Below are positions 51,419-63,048 of a stretch of 64,000 nt of DNA, piece after piece. This DNA comes from Chamaecyparis obtusa (lineage: Eukaryota; Streptophyta; Pinopsida; Cupressales; Cupressaceae), in assembly GCA_027943335.1 (NCBI GenBank), contig BSBK01005142.1, positions 186,001-250,000 of the forward strand, written 5' to 3'. Under the pieces are notes generated by a model that worked only from the letters and a program-made list of their open reading frames with translations, ran no database searches and was not told the origin of the DNA. Position 1 is the first letter of the stretch, and each line of letters begins with the position of its first letter. Made by a program: the position numbers and the translations under genes.

Positions 51419-52600
51419 TATTGGAATTATGAGAGATAGGGTACTGAGAGGGGAGGGGTGAATCAGTGCCCACAAAAATTTTTACTCAAACTTTTCAGAA
51501 CTATAACAGAAAACAATAGCAACCTTGCAAAATAACTTGTGTCTAATGCATGTATCATTCATCCATTCAACTTGAGAAAGTAAACAACATGAAATCAACA
51601 ATATAACAATCCCATAACACAAGTATTTTGGTAATGCAGAAACCCTTGTGAGAAGGTAAAAATTGCGGTGGGGATGACACCCACAAATTCTTCACTACTA
51701 CAAATAGAAAAGGTTTTCCTGTTAGGGCTACAAGTTTTGATCACTTCTAGTGATCTTACCCTATTAGGAGTAACATATTAGATCAGCTAAATCTACCTAG
51801 TGATAGGATTTAAGCAACACTACTTGAGTGTGCACTTGGTTAAGAGATTTACAAAAGATTGTCAAGTCTACTCTGTTAAGAGATTTTACAAAACTCTATT
51901 AAAATTGTTAGAAAGAAATAGGTAACTATCTACTAATGACAACTTAATTGTTTGATACAAATCAATAAAGTACTTATAAAATATCACCTAAACTATGATG
52001 AATCTCTACTCTGAGCTACTTAGTTAGCCTGCTCTGATTCTGCTTAATCTGATTATCTCTATATACTATTCTTCTATGTCAATTGATAATCTTGAAGTTA
52101 GGAAAGTGCTTCAAGTGCTTCTTCGATCATACATCAGTTTTCACCAAAAATGATGCAAACATACAATTATATAGCATGCAACTTTATGCCTCTTATAAAA
52201 TTAAGTTTACAAATCTTAGAAAAAACCCTAAGATCTACGGTGTACAAAAATAACCTAGATCAAACTATTACATAAGATCTTAATTACATTTAATGAATAT
52301 CTAGACAATAAATGTTCCTCCATCTTGGTAAAACATTTTTTGATCTGTTGTAACCATTTGCATAGAAAAATGTTCCATTCCTGATTACTATGCCATTTCT
52401 TGTGATCCTTGATAAAAACTATATAAACTACTCGGTGTTTGTTCTGATGCTCGGTAAAATTGTTATGTGCTCGGTGTAAAGAGTAAACTGACTGCCTTGT
52501 GATGCTTTCTTTTACCGACTAGCTTAATATAGGTAATTGACCGATGTCTTTGATAACCTTTGATACTAATGACAACCTTTAATGCTCAATAGAGATAACA
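51419..52600 (-). repeat. 5' LTR of the pol-less element (1,182 bp)
   Basis: It runs from TATTGGAATTATGAGAGATA to AATGCTCAATAGAGATAACA and is the counterpart of 44347-45567. The flanking CTTCC pairs with CTTTC at the other side. Confidence 0.95.
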
Positions 52601-52605
52601 CTTCC

Positions 52606-52935
52606 TATCACCTTTGGTCTCATTATTATAAGAACATGACGCCCCCTCAGCAATAAAAAATTGCATTTGTTTATTGAATTTTGTTCTAATCATTTGACCT
52701 CTAGTTGATCTCCCTATTTTAGACCTACTAGATGTCTCACTTTTGTCTTCTATTCCCACATTTTCCTCACTTGAGGAAAACATATCAAACAAATACCTAT
52801 TTGGTGATACCTGCAATCCATCAAATGAGAGACATCATAGGATCTATGTATTTTGCTGACTAAAGAGAAGGAAACTAAATAATAAATGATACCTATCGAT
52901 CCATGTCAAAGGTGTTAAATTTCCTGCATATGTAA
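52606..52935 (-). pseudogene. CACTA-2 SET-domain gene, N-terminal part
   Basis: A first exon equivalent (ATG GAT CGA TAG then GTATCA, near 52900) corresponds to MDRQ in CACTA-1, with CAG changed to TAG. After a short intron the acceptor TTGCAG precedes VSPNRYLFDMFSSSEEN (~52814). The basic IGRSTRGQMIRTKFNKQ stretch and GASCSYNNETKGDRK follow, up to the LTR element at 52605. The SET core continues at 44346. Ser/acidic and basic stretches ahead of the SET core are shared with the first copy. Confidence 0.75.
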
Positions 52936-53149
52936 ATCATTTACCTTAAGTTAGCCAAAAATTACATGATATGTAAGCTACAAATTACATAGAAGACAAA
53001 ATTTACATGATGCAAAATATACTCCATGACATTAGATTTCAACAGATAATAACTTAATTATACAAACATACAAGTCAAAAAAATTTCTATGATTAAATCA
53101 ATACCTCATACGTGACATTGATCATACCTTGACATACATTTCATTGATC

Positions 53150-56100
53150 ATGTTATTGATCATCCTTCTCATCCATTTTATCATCATGACTATCATCATC
53201 ATCATCACCATCATCGTACTTGTCACCTTCAGCATCATCATCATTGTCATCATCATCATGACCAACACCACCACCATCTTCATCACCATCATCATCATCT
53301 TCATCACCATTATCATGACCATCATCACCTTGATCAACACCATCTTCATCACCATGATCGTGATCATCACCATCATCACCATCATCATTAGGATGGAAAG
53401 AATCATCATCATCAGCATCACTAGAATCATCATCATTTTATTCTTCTTCTTCTTCTTCTTCATTGTGTAATATTCATTTGCGATCATCATTTACTTCATC
53501 TTCTGATTCTTAGTATCTTCTTCTTCCATCACATTATACTTTACCGACCTTCCTCTTAGATCTTGTCTAACAAAAAATGACTAACTCGGTTTATGTGGAA
53601 TGCCAAAGTAAAACACTGACTCACATTGTCTTGGAAGAACATAGGGCTCACTCCAACTGGCTCAAATGACCTTGTATTAATCATTGTAAATCCACTATCA
53701 TGTTCAATAACAGTCCTATCAAGATCATTTTGATTCAATCGTAGCCTGTACCATTTGATGACAAATATAACTAATTTGAATGAATTAAAGTTGCACTCAA
53801 GTATATCATCCAAAATTCTATAGTATCAATTTTTAAATTTTTGAGGATGTATGTCATTTCTAGATGAAGTATTAGTGACCTCGAAGACTGTACTTATCCT
53901 AGAATCACAAGTTTTCTTCGTGTTGTCTAACTTTTTTATGTGAAATTTATAGCCATGGTAGTACATAGCTTTTTGTGTTTGATTTGCAATTATTCAAACA
54001 TGTAAAGATTATTTGCATTGATCCATGAGTTGATATTAAACTTATGGGTCATGGTTAGTAAACTTATACGTACCTTTCTACCTCTTAAACCATATACTAG
54101 ATCAAGTACCATTGGCGTAACATTAGGATCTCCATTATGATGAGATTCTTTAACCAATGATGCAACACCATCCCATGTTAATGAGTGACCATTTTCTTGA
54201 GATTTTTTAATCCATACCATCATCCAATCAAGATTGTTTGCAATATACAAAAGATGCACTAACGATCAACTGTAAAGAAAAAAAATAGACCTCTTAGAAA
54301 CAACTTATATTGAAGATTTATAAGAATTAATAAACTAAAATAACATCATATAATTACCTCTCACTTTCCTCAATCTACCTTTCACCATCAAGTACTCCCC
54401 TTCAAATTTGTTAATAGAGTTGGGATCCCAAATGCGATCTACATGGATATTTTCTCCAAACTTGGGAAGATATTCACTAATGTACACCATGGTTTGGTAT
54501 ACCATATATCCCTCCACCATAGAACCCCCAGGACATGTTCTTTGTTGAACCAAGCCCTTCATAAATTTTAAGTGCCTCTCAACCATCCACATTGACCTAG
54601 TTTGTACAGGTCCACACAATTCAATCTCCTCAATTTGATGTATGAGGTAGTGTTCTTGAACATTGAAAAAATTTGGAGGTAGACACTTTTTAATTTCACA
54701 CATAAGCTGGGGAATTTTTCTCTTCCAATATTTTATATATTTTTTATGAATTTTTTTAGATGATAACCGCCTAAAAGAGATTCAACTCACAAGAAAATAT
54801 AAACAAGATTTTATAAAAAATATACAATAAATTACATAAAAAGTAAAGCAAGTCATAAATATAATATCTACACAATAAGTCTAAGAAGTAACACTTCTAA
54901 CCTCATGTATTTTCCAAGATCGTATATAACTTGTTTAACACTATTGTCAAACTGGTGTGAGAGGCATAGAGATAGGACGTACTGCAATAATAAAAACATA
55001 ATCTTTTCAATATATTGTAAAATAATACAATAAAAAGTACATGCAATTTTATAAATATATTGTAAATAGAGAACATGACTTACCTTGACGAAGGTATGCC
55101 AATCATGTGTTTTCAACCCTGGCCAAAAATCACCTTTCTTTGATACAAGACTACTTATATTTGCAGCAAATCCTGTTGGATTTTATTTTTTTATGACTTC
55201 TTTTAATGCATCACTTTGTTGCTCAGTTAATAAACAAGGAAGGGCACTCGTATTTATGTTGTCTCCATTTCTATTTGATTCAATGAAGATTTTCAGTGCA
55301 TGATTGGATTCATGAATGTCATTATTTTGGCAATTTTTTCTTTGTCATGCCTTCCATCCAATATTTTCTATAGTGTCTCTGTTACATTCTTTCCAATATG
55401 CATAGCATCAAACAAATGCATGATTAGGAGATCATTGTAGTACGAAAACCTACTAAATTGACTAGGATAACTTTTTATTCCTCTAGGAAGTTGGTCATTG
55501 ATGCCTTGACGACCTTCAAGAGCATTAATTACATCATTAGTAAATAAAAGACAATATCAAAATATAAATTTCAAACAAAAATCATCAGATGGAATGACAT
55601 TACCTCGGTGATTTAGTCTATTGTATTCCAACTTCCATAGATGAGGTTTCATTCTTTGTGGCCTTGATGTTGTCTCTTCTTTCCCATTAAAAAGATATTT
55701 TTTGATAATTTGATACTTATGATTATTGTGGAGAAAGTGCCTAAACTCATCGAACACCTGCTTTCCTAAACTTCTTGAATGATAAGATTTCATCTTCAGA
55801 CCACAAACTAGACATGCAAATTTACCCTTTGTCTGAAGACCTAAAAGATACCATACAATTGGATCATGCACAACTTAAATATATAGCAATAATGTGTAAG
55901 TACTATAAAATACCAAAAATAGGTGACCTTAACAATATATAACATACCACAAAAATGAGTTAGCCCAGGGGAATCATGTATTGTCCATACAAGCATTGCA
56001 TGGAATTAAAATTGTCTTTGTCCTATTGGTCTAGAGATATCATACATAGTGACCCCATTCTATAACTTCAACAACTCGTCAATAAGGGGTTCAATATACA

Positions 56101-57430
56101 CCTTCATATCTTTAACTTGGTACTTACCTAGTTAAATGAACAAAAACATTACATAATTATTATGACCATTTTGATGCGGTGTTTATAAATTAATTTACAT
56201 AACTATTAAATGAAAAAATACCTGGTACAATCATTGACAACATTATGTGCTCCCTCTTTATGGACATCCAAGGAGGAATGTTATTGTTAATAACAAAAAT
56301 AGGCCACACTGAGTAAACAGATCTCATATCTCCAAGTGGATTGACATCATCCATTGCCAATGAAAACTTGAGATTATGAGGTTCTTCTTTAAAGTGTGGC
56401 CATGTTATTTCTATGTCTTTAAATGCAGAACCATCCACATGCATTCACATAATGTCATCTTGACTTCTATTGTGTGCATGGTAATCCATAAATTGTGCCA
56501 AGCGAGTGCACCTAAATAATCGTTGAAGATGTGGAATAATGGGAATGTACCAAAGAACCTTATGAGGCACCTTTTTTGTTATTTGATCTGATCGATATCT
56601 AGTAATATGATAATCAAGGCATTCTGTTGCAAATTCATGTTATTTATGATATAGAATTTGATCATTGGGACATGCAAGTATTGTGTGATACTTTATTCCA
56701 ATTTGATTCATAATGGTAGATAATTCTCGGTACGAATGAGGCATAATGTTTGATGATGGTAACAAAAAATCACCTATCAACCTACAACAACAAATATGAA
56801 TTGTTAATATAATAAATAGTAATGGTATGATAACATTGAAGATGACAAAAATGGCATACCTTAGCATACGTTACATTGCTACATTGGATAAACTATTCAT
56901 AACCTTCAATTTCACCAACAACACTATAACAGAGATAAGAGTTGTTTGGGAGCCTTGGTATAGGGGCTTGTATGCCTTCTCAAGTATAGGTATATCAAGA
57001 CCATCTTCATCATCATTATTAGATGTGCTAGTACCATCATCATGATTATCTTGATTAGCTACGCCAATACCATCTTCTTCAATCATGTCATCTAGAACAT
57101 TATCAGCTATGCCAATACCATCATCTTCAATTGTGTTCTCTACCATAGGATCATCTTCTTCCATGAGAGCGTTATCCTCGAATTGCATATTCACACCTCC
57201 ATGTTCCTCTAGTTGGAAATCCACGTTCAACAATCGATAAAAATCGTGCCCCCCTTCAATGTGACCATGTTGCCTATAATGAATCTGGGATGTTTTGATT
57301 AGAATTCTTTGATTCTTTAAGCCCTTACACTTTTTGCAAGGATAATTACATTTATCAACTTTTCATTGGAAATGAGACCACAATCTAGCAATTGTCTTGT
57401 TATTTTATCTGGGTTCATATTGCTAGGTGT
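53150..57430 (-). pseudogene. CACTA-2 TNP2 transposase, full-length layout, decayed
   Basis: This is the transposase that cuts CACTA ends. Minus-strand blocks: Transpos_assoc-like at ~57400-57240 (YPCKKCKGLK, HYRQHGHIEGG); acidic linker and EKAYKPLYQGSQ (57233-56871); IGDFLLPSSNIMPHSYREL and ACPNDQILYHK (56800-56640); DDVNPLGDMRSVYSVWPI and PPWMSIKRE (56444-56190); TIHDSPGLTHF (~55980); KGKFACLVCGLKMKS (55871-55570); LFDAMHIGKNVTETL (~55410), the conserved acidic motif; LKTHDWHTFVK (~55100); DUF4218 (54703-54335, LPPNFFNVQEHYLIHQ, VERHLKFMKGL); DUF4216 (~53950-53556, MDDILECNFNSFKLVIF); Asp-rich tail. Several introns are likely. Stops and shifts make it non-functional. CACTA-1 has the same gene minus the catalytic middle. 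Confidence 0.92.
53170..53460. repeat. (ATC)n-rich microsatellite coding the acidic tail
   Basis: ATC triplets mixed with ACC, TTC and GACC on the plus strand, and a TTC run at 53440-53460. On the minus strand they encode Asp/Glu-rich sequence at the C-terminus of the CACTA-2 transposase. Long Met- or Ile-rich frames in other phases are artefacts. Confidence 0.85.
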
Positions 57431-57774
57431 GGACTTTCTTCACAAGAAATTATTCGGGCTATAAATATACAAAATGTAAACATACAAGAATTATTAGTAT
57501 CTTGTATATAATAAAAAATAATAAAATATTACAAGATTATACAAGATTTACAAATACACACAAATCATGCTCACTAGACCACAAAATATTCAAATCACTC
57601 AAGGTCTCTTAAATAGAAAATGTACCATTGACCAAATTTCAAAAAAAAGGAAACATAACAGATTTTGCAAAATTTTCACCATATGTTCTTCATGATCTAG
57701 TCACTTATTGGTTGGTTTGCATGACAGTGTAGAATTTTTTCATCTAATAGGATAGTATAGAAGTTTTACTTAGG
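57431..57774. other. No gene recognised
   Basis: AT-rich stretch between the transposase start and the Ty3 primer site. If the Ty3 remnant ever had a 5' LTR it should end near 57774, but no matching LTR is apparent. Confidence 0.4.
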
Positions 57775-59970
57775 TGGTATCAGAGCGGGAAGATTCTTTT
57801 GGGAAGAAGAGGAGGATATAATTTTGAAGACATAGAATCCCTTATTGAACCTTAAAGTTGAATCATCCTTTAAGAGTTTTCCAAGGTGGTGATTCAAAGT
57901 TGGATAGATCTTAGTTTGTAGAGGAAGTCAGATTGAAGGGTAGAAGAAATTCAAGCCATCATGAATTCAGATTTGGAGAGAAGAGAGACTTGTGGATACT
58001 CACAATTCAGAACACAATACAAATATATGGGTAAGGTTTGTAAAATGGTCATTTCAAATGGTTCATTTTTCAATTTTGTTTCATTTGAGACGGTTGAAAA
58101 TTTGAGTCTATAGCAGATGGTGCATAGAAGACCTTACATGGTACAAGGATTACATGGTGGAAATCAAATTGAGATGAAGAGGAAAGCATATGTTCATTTC
58201 AACATTGGAACCTATGAGGATGTTGTCTTGTGTGATGTTACTCCATTGGTAGGATAACATTTGATCCTTGGGAGGGCATGGCAAGTAGAGAAAAACATCT
58301 TATATGATGGGGCATTGAATAATTACAACTTCAAGCATGGTGGAAGGAAAATAATACTGAGATCTTTGATGGAAGATGAAGCATCATGGAAGATGCCAAC
58401 AAGTTTCTTGTTTGAAATAATGGGGTTCCTAGGAAAAAGGGAACAAGAAGAGGACAAGGTGGATAGAAAGGTAGCAGAATGTATTGTGGAGTAGTCACCC
58501 TATGAAGGGGCACAAAGAGATGTGGATCAAATGAAGATCCTAGAGAAGAAAGCAGAAGATGTGAATAGTTCATGTGAAGAACCACGACAACAAGTAGAGA
58601 GGTCTATGAAGATAAACAAAGAGAGATCAGAAAGTGAAGATGATAGGATAGTGATGTAGATAGATATGTGTGTGCCTAGAGGAGAAAGGACACAAGGATT
58701 TATGATGATAGGGATAGAGAAGAAGATCTCAGAGGTTGCTGAGGCAATGGGTGAATACATGGATGAAGGCATCCAAGTGGGGATAGTCAAGTGTCCACTT
58801 CAAGTTGCTGTTGAAAATAGAGAAGATAGGGCTATGAAACAAGCCATAGATGACATGTTTGAATGCCAAGAAGGATGGAATTATGGGGATAAGTTGCATG
58901 AGGTCTCAAGGATGACAGGGACCTTGGGTATTGAAGAGTTCAAGCTCTTAAAGATAGTGTTGAGGAAAGATGCCACAAGTTGGCATAAGAGGATGAAGAA
59001 AAGGGTTGTTTGGCCTATCAAAAGGCTTATTTCTTAGAGGAATCTACTATAGAGAGAACTCATGGAGATAGTTCATGGAGTTGGTTATGGGAAACCAACA
59101 CAAACTATTGAAATAGGCAAGAAGACAAGATAGATTTGTGACATGAATTAGATGCCATAGTTGAAGAATGGAAAGAGAAGGGTGGAGTGATGAGAGAGTG
59201 CCTAGAATAGGGGCATGAAGATGAAAGAGAGGATGGTGAATGTAATAGAGGTGAATGGCATTATAAGTTCAAGAATGCACCTAGGAGGGTCATTAAGGGT
59301 CATCTTGTTGATCTTAGTCTAGTGAGGGGATTTAAACATCTATAAGGTCTATGAAAAATGTAATATTGCCTCTAAAGACAATAAAAGGTTGTAAAAGCAC
59401 TAAAAGTGCCAAAGGATGTGATTTGCCCATATTGGCAAAACTAGGCTAGTAAGGCTTGTTGGGAGATTTAGGAAGTTATAAGGATTTTGATAGGGTTATA
59501 GACCTTTAAGAAGGATAATGAAAAGATATGAACACCTTAGTGGTTATAAGTTTTTGAAGTTGACACTTTAGTGTCGACTAGACAACAAATCTCAGTTGTA
59601 ACTAACTAGTAACAGTCATATAACTGACTATTACGATTGTGCGGGAAGGTAACCGGATTTGGAAGACTATTTGGTGGGGAGTAGGCATGTGTCAAGGGAA
59701 TGTAGATTTGGTGGTGAGTAGACCATGCAATGTAACAAAGTTTCATTCAAATAAAACAAAGTATTCTCTGTAATTTTCTTCACTGATTCCACAGGTACAG
59801 TGAGGAAACTGGATCCAAATGACTGTTTGATACATGATTTTTGGATTTTTTTGGATGTAGGAACACTTATTTGAATTCCATTTATCTTTCCACTCTTTCA
59901 CTTCACTATTTTTATTGTATTTAAGTCTAGTGCCTTGGTTGATATTCAGGAGACAATGACTGGCAGGGTA
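57775..59970 (+). mobile_element. Ty3/Gypsy remnant lacking gag and most of pol
   Basis: TGGTATCAGAGC at 57775-57786 (plus) is a perfect tRNA-Met primer site. About 230 bp later a retropepsin-like frame begins, so gag is deleted. After 59350 comes a block with LTR character: TGTTGGGAGATTT near 59458, AAATAAAACAAAG and TTCTCTGTAATTTT near 59750, CAGGTACAGTGAGG near 59793. It resembles 27870-28030. The limits are uncertain because no LTR pair can be aligned. It is the only plus-strand retrotransposon coding remnant I recognise in CACTA-2. Confidence 0.6.
58005..59037 (+). pseudogene. Ty3 retropepsin-like region and downstream linker, decayed
   Basis: From about 58010 the frame reads GKVCKMVISNGSFFNFVS, where the family has an Asp in the D-G/S-G active site, here Asn. 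It continues with HFNIGTYEDVVLCDV and HLILGRAWQVEKN (58261 onward), NNYNFKHGGRKI, the end of a Ty3 protease domain. The frame stays the same to 59037 through TAG stops at 58492 and 58658. The linker is Lys/Glu-rich (KREQEEDKVDRK) and then unfamiliar (MFECQEGWNYGDKLHEVS). A further readable piece in another frame near 59253-59343 has KFKNAPRRVIKGHLVDL. No RT or integrase remains. Mutated active site and stops make it inactive. Confidence 0.7.
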
Positions 59971-61535
59971 CAGTCAATTTAATAGTAGTTTGACATAAAA
60001 TATATGAAGGCTACTTAATTTATCTTAGGGATAGAGATAATTTAATTTTAACTTTGGTTGTGTTAAAGGAATTATGCTGACTTTATTTTTTAGTTGTTTA
60101 ACATGAGAGTTTGTAGATTAATAGGAGTTCACATTTTTATGGGAACATATCAATCAATTGAGCAATGCCCATCTATATCTAGTGAGATGGAAATAACTCA
60201 TGTACCTCATGCTAGTGTTCTTGGATACCTTGCATAAACTATTTTGCATTAGACTAGACATTATCCAAATAGTGAGTATTTATTGAGAAAATTTTATGGC
60301 TAATCTTAGTAGGAAATACATGATAATAGTCAATAGATTTCAAATATTTATGGTAAATATATATGAAGTATTCAATATTTTATTGTCATTTGTAGTATAA
60401 CTCAATTATAGCCAACAAAATTTAGTATCAATACTAAAAATCAATTTTAGACATAGTAGTGCTTATGTAACTTGCAATAGTGTCAACTTGAGGAAATGTA
60501 GCACTTGTTAGAGATTCAAGAATTTGTAGATCTATTGTATGAGAGACATGTTTACGATAGGATGTTGACTAGTGGTTATGTGTTTTCTATTTAGTGGTAC
60601 AATCAACTACATGACTAAACAATTTATGGTCATCCTTTTCATGATATATGCAAAAAATATTACATCTATCTATGCCTACAAGAAGGCAATCTAACTTTAG
60701 AGATTATGTTCAAATGTTGCACTAGCCCATGTCAAGGATCCATGAGGATTAATTGTGATAGTCAAAGTACCCAAGTACCCTGTCTCCATGAAACCTTAGG
60801 AAAGGAATTTTTTTATATGATTTTTACTTTTAAATTAATTTTTAGAATGCTAATTGTATTCCAAATGCTCAGAAGATTACTATAAGGTATCATTTTGAAC
60901 TGTTTAACACAGATGTTAAACAGTTCCTTGGTTATACCTGTTAAATGGCTTAGTACTTAATGGCTACTAGATATGACCCAAATGCATACAATCCAAAATA
61001 GAAATTCACCAAACCTATCCAGACGATCATTTTTCCAGAAATTGATGTCTTTTATGGGATAAAAGAATTTACCCCTAAGGAAAGCAGTGTGGCACTCTCG
61101 ATGGATGCAAGAGCCCATTTACAAGCCATGGAAGGAAAAGAGGGTTTGAAGTCATATTCATAAAAGATATTTTTCACTCAACATATGTAAATTTAGTGTA
61201 TGTTGGTTGTGAGAAAAAATAATTGTCTGAAAATAGCCGCAGAACCTCAAAATACTTGCTAATAATGAGTAAAAAATACCTCAAATAATTCTATTTAAAA
61301 CAAAAATGCCACCCAAGTACTTGGGTACTACAGACACCCCGCCAACTGGAACTTGAATAACTTAAAGGAAAATCTAGAAAAATTTAAAGTTTAAAGAAAA
61401 ACTGATCATATCGTAGGTTAAGCTAAGGAAATCCTTACAGGTAGTCCTCCTTCGTACACTGCAACCCTTGATCTAATTCATTATGCCATGTAAAAATGAA
61501 TTGAGAAATGAAATCTTTTTTTTTAAGTTATGCCT
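59971..61535. other. No gene recognised
   Basis: AT-rich sequence without motifs between the Ty3 remnant and the CACTA-2 right subterminal repeats. Confidence 0.5.
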
Positions 61536-61727
61536 GTGTTGGTCAAAATTTTGACCTTCACAGTATTGGTCAAAATTTCAACCTACACAGTATTGTTCAA
61601 AAATTTGACCAACAAGGGCATGGATTAAAAAAAAATGAAAGTTTTTATTCTATAATCTGACCAACCAAAACCTTTTTATTTGATGATCAAAAATTTTGGT
61701 AGAAAAATAAGGTCAAATGTACTAGTG
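61536..61727. repeat. CACTA-2 right terminus and subterminal palindromes
   Basis: GGTCAAAATTTTGACC (a perfect 16-bp palindrome), GGTCAAAATTTCAACC and TTCAAAAATTTGACCAA occur within about 75 bp, then CTGACCAACC, before the terminus TGTACTAGTG. The same words occur at the left end (36448-36915). Confidence 0.8.
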
Positions 61728-62650
61728 GATGCACATTCAGACCTTCATCATGTGCAGGTTGTGTTCCATGATTAACATGTTGCATTCCAATGTCATGCTC
61801 ATTGTTATCATTGCTTGTTTATTTAAAACAAATACAGTCACTTTATGTTCAAACTTAACATCAAATAGATTATTGGTAAACTATTCAATTTGAAATAATT
61901 TTCATTTAGCTTATTTACCTATGTGACAGATGCACCAGAATCTCTTATTTTCCCACTCAATTCTCATAGCCGTTCAGCCACGACTGTATAGCCTTGCTAG
62001 TAGGCAATTCTCTTGTCATCTCCTATGGGCACTCAATTGAACTCAGAGCCCTATATTTTTTCTTAGTATAGTGAATTTTACTTGTATTATTTCATCATAA
62101 TTTTTTTTTTGCAATTTATAAATATTTTGATGTGATATTTCATTTACAGATACTTACAATTTGTGCAACAGGTTTCATATAACCACCAAAGTCAAGCTTT
62201 TATTTCCTGTGCTTTTCTTTTCTTGCCTTGGTTGCCTTTACTGTGTCGCTCAATCTATGAAAAGTTTGAAATGTGTTAGATTATATAAATATAAAGAGTA
62301 ATTAGTACATAATTACATTATTAATAGTATCACATATCTTCTTCTGGCATCTAGTGGTGTATTTCCTTTTTTCCTTTCAATTCTCTCCTTCACATCCAAA
62401 ATCAAGTCCTTCCACTCCTCTGAAATCATGAAGGGACGCTCGTACTTTATGAGCTTCTCTAAATGTTTCATGTATTTTTCCCTCACATACTTTAGATATG
62501 TGCCAACTTTCTCAAGGATCTTGGTTTTATCAAATGTGTCAGCTACAAACAACCCAACCATATGGTTTGTGAATTCATCTTTTGACCTTTTTTCTTGGTC
62601 ATTCCACCTTTTAAGAAAAAAATATTGGCAAGTAATGTTTTGGAGCACTA
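61728..62650 (-). pseudogene. CACTA-3 Transposase_24-like gene fragment (right of CACTA-2)
   Basis: This continues CACTA-3 from 36447. Blocks match ORF3 of the other copies: RLSDTVKATKARKEKH (~62250), then 62620-62330 with KRWNDQEKRSKDE, LFVADTFDKTKILEK, KYERPFMISEEWKDL and DARRRYV. No SET or TNP2 part follows on the right, where similarity ends at about 62650, so CACTA-3 is truncated. The block at 62648-62313 is open over 111 codons. Its W, KYERP and EW positions are conserved with 42364-42060. Confidence 0.65.
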
Positions 62651-63048
62651 AGGCTCACTTGAGGGTTTTCATTTATGGCAAAACTTATGCTAGAGTGATC
62701 ACATGCAGAGAATTTTTGTACTGGAGTCATAGTCATGTAAATGATTAAGTACAAAATCAGCATAATAGTATACTGTGTTACAATTTTGGTTAGCAATGAC
62801 AATGTATGATGTATTATGGCTTGCGAAGTTAGTAGAAGACATTTTGGGATATGTATGACCTTCAATTAACATTGCATGTGTTTTGGTGATCAGGTTAGGC
62901 AGATACAATGTTGTGAAGGCATGTGAAGACAAATAATCAGTTAAATAGGGGATATGAGTAGTCGCGATGATCAAGGAAAGGTTAGTTGATATGGAAATGT
63001 GCTAAATCAGATAAATGTTGTATATTACCAAAAGTTTGGTAATATATG
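62651..63048. other. No gene recognised
   Basis: Short open frames only. No similarity to the corresponding stretches of CACTA-1 or CACTA-2. Confidence 0.45.

Larger units (their letters stand above)
44347..52600 (-). mobile_element. LTR retrotransposon (8.25 kb) with gag-like and giant ORFs but no pol
   Basis: The left LTR is 44347-45567 (1,221 bp) and the right LTR 51419-52600 (1,182 bp). In element orientation they start TGTTATCTCTATTGAGC and end CTAATTCCAATA. The target duplication is CTTTC (44342-44346) and CTTCC (52601-52605). The primer site TGGTATCAGAGC (minus, 51416-51405) lies 2 bp from the 5' LTR, and a polypurine tract AAAGGGGGAGAT abuts the 3' LTR (plus 45568-45580). That tract sequence is typical of plant Ty1/Copia elements. 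The internal 5.85 kb has a zinc-knuckle ORF and a 3.6-kb unknown ORF; I see no integrase, RT or RNase H. LTRs differ at roughly one position in ten. It disrupts the SET exon of CACTA-2. Confidence 0.93.
36448..61727 (-). mobile_element. CACTA-2: complete 25.3-kb CACTA transposon with nested insertions
   Basis: The left terminus is CACTAGTACAATTGG (36448 onward). The right terminus, read inward on the minus strand, is CACTAGTACATTTGACC (61727 inward). The first 10 bases are identical. A 3-bp duplication GAT (36445-36447 and 61728-61730) flanks it, as expected for CACTA elements. Subterminal repeats lie inside both ends. Genes run right to left: TNP2 (57430-53150), SET (52830 and 44346-43815), Transposase_24-like (43710-41640). 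Insertions inside it are an LTR retrotransposon (44347-52600), a LINE-like fragment (40126-40935) and a Ty3 remnant (~57775-59970). It sits inside CACTA-3. Confidence 0.93.

Noticed and set aside
53122..53490. Met-rich and Ile-rich frames
   Set aside because: Same artefact of the triplet repeat at the CACTA-2 transposase tail.
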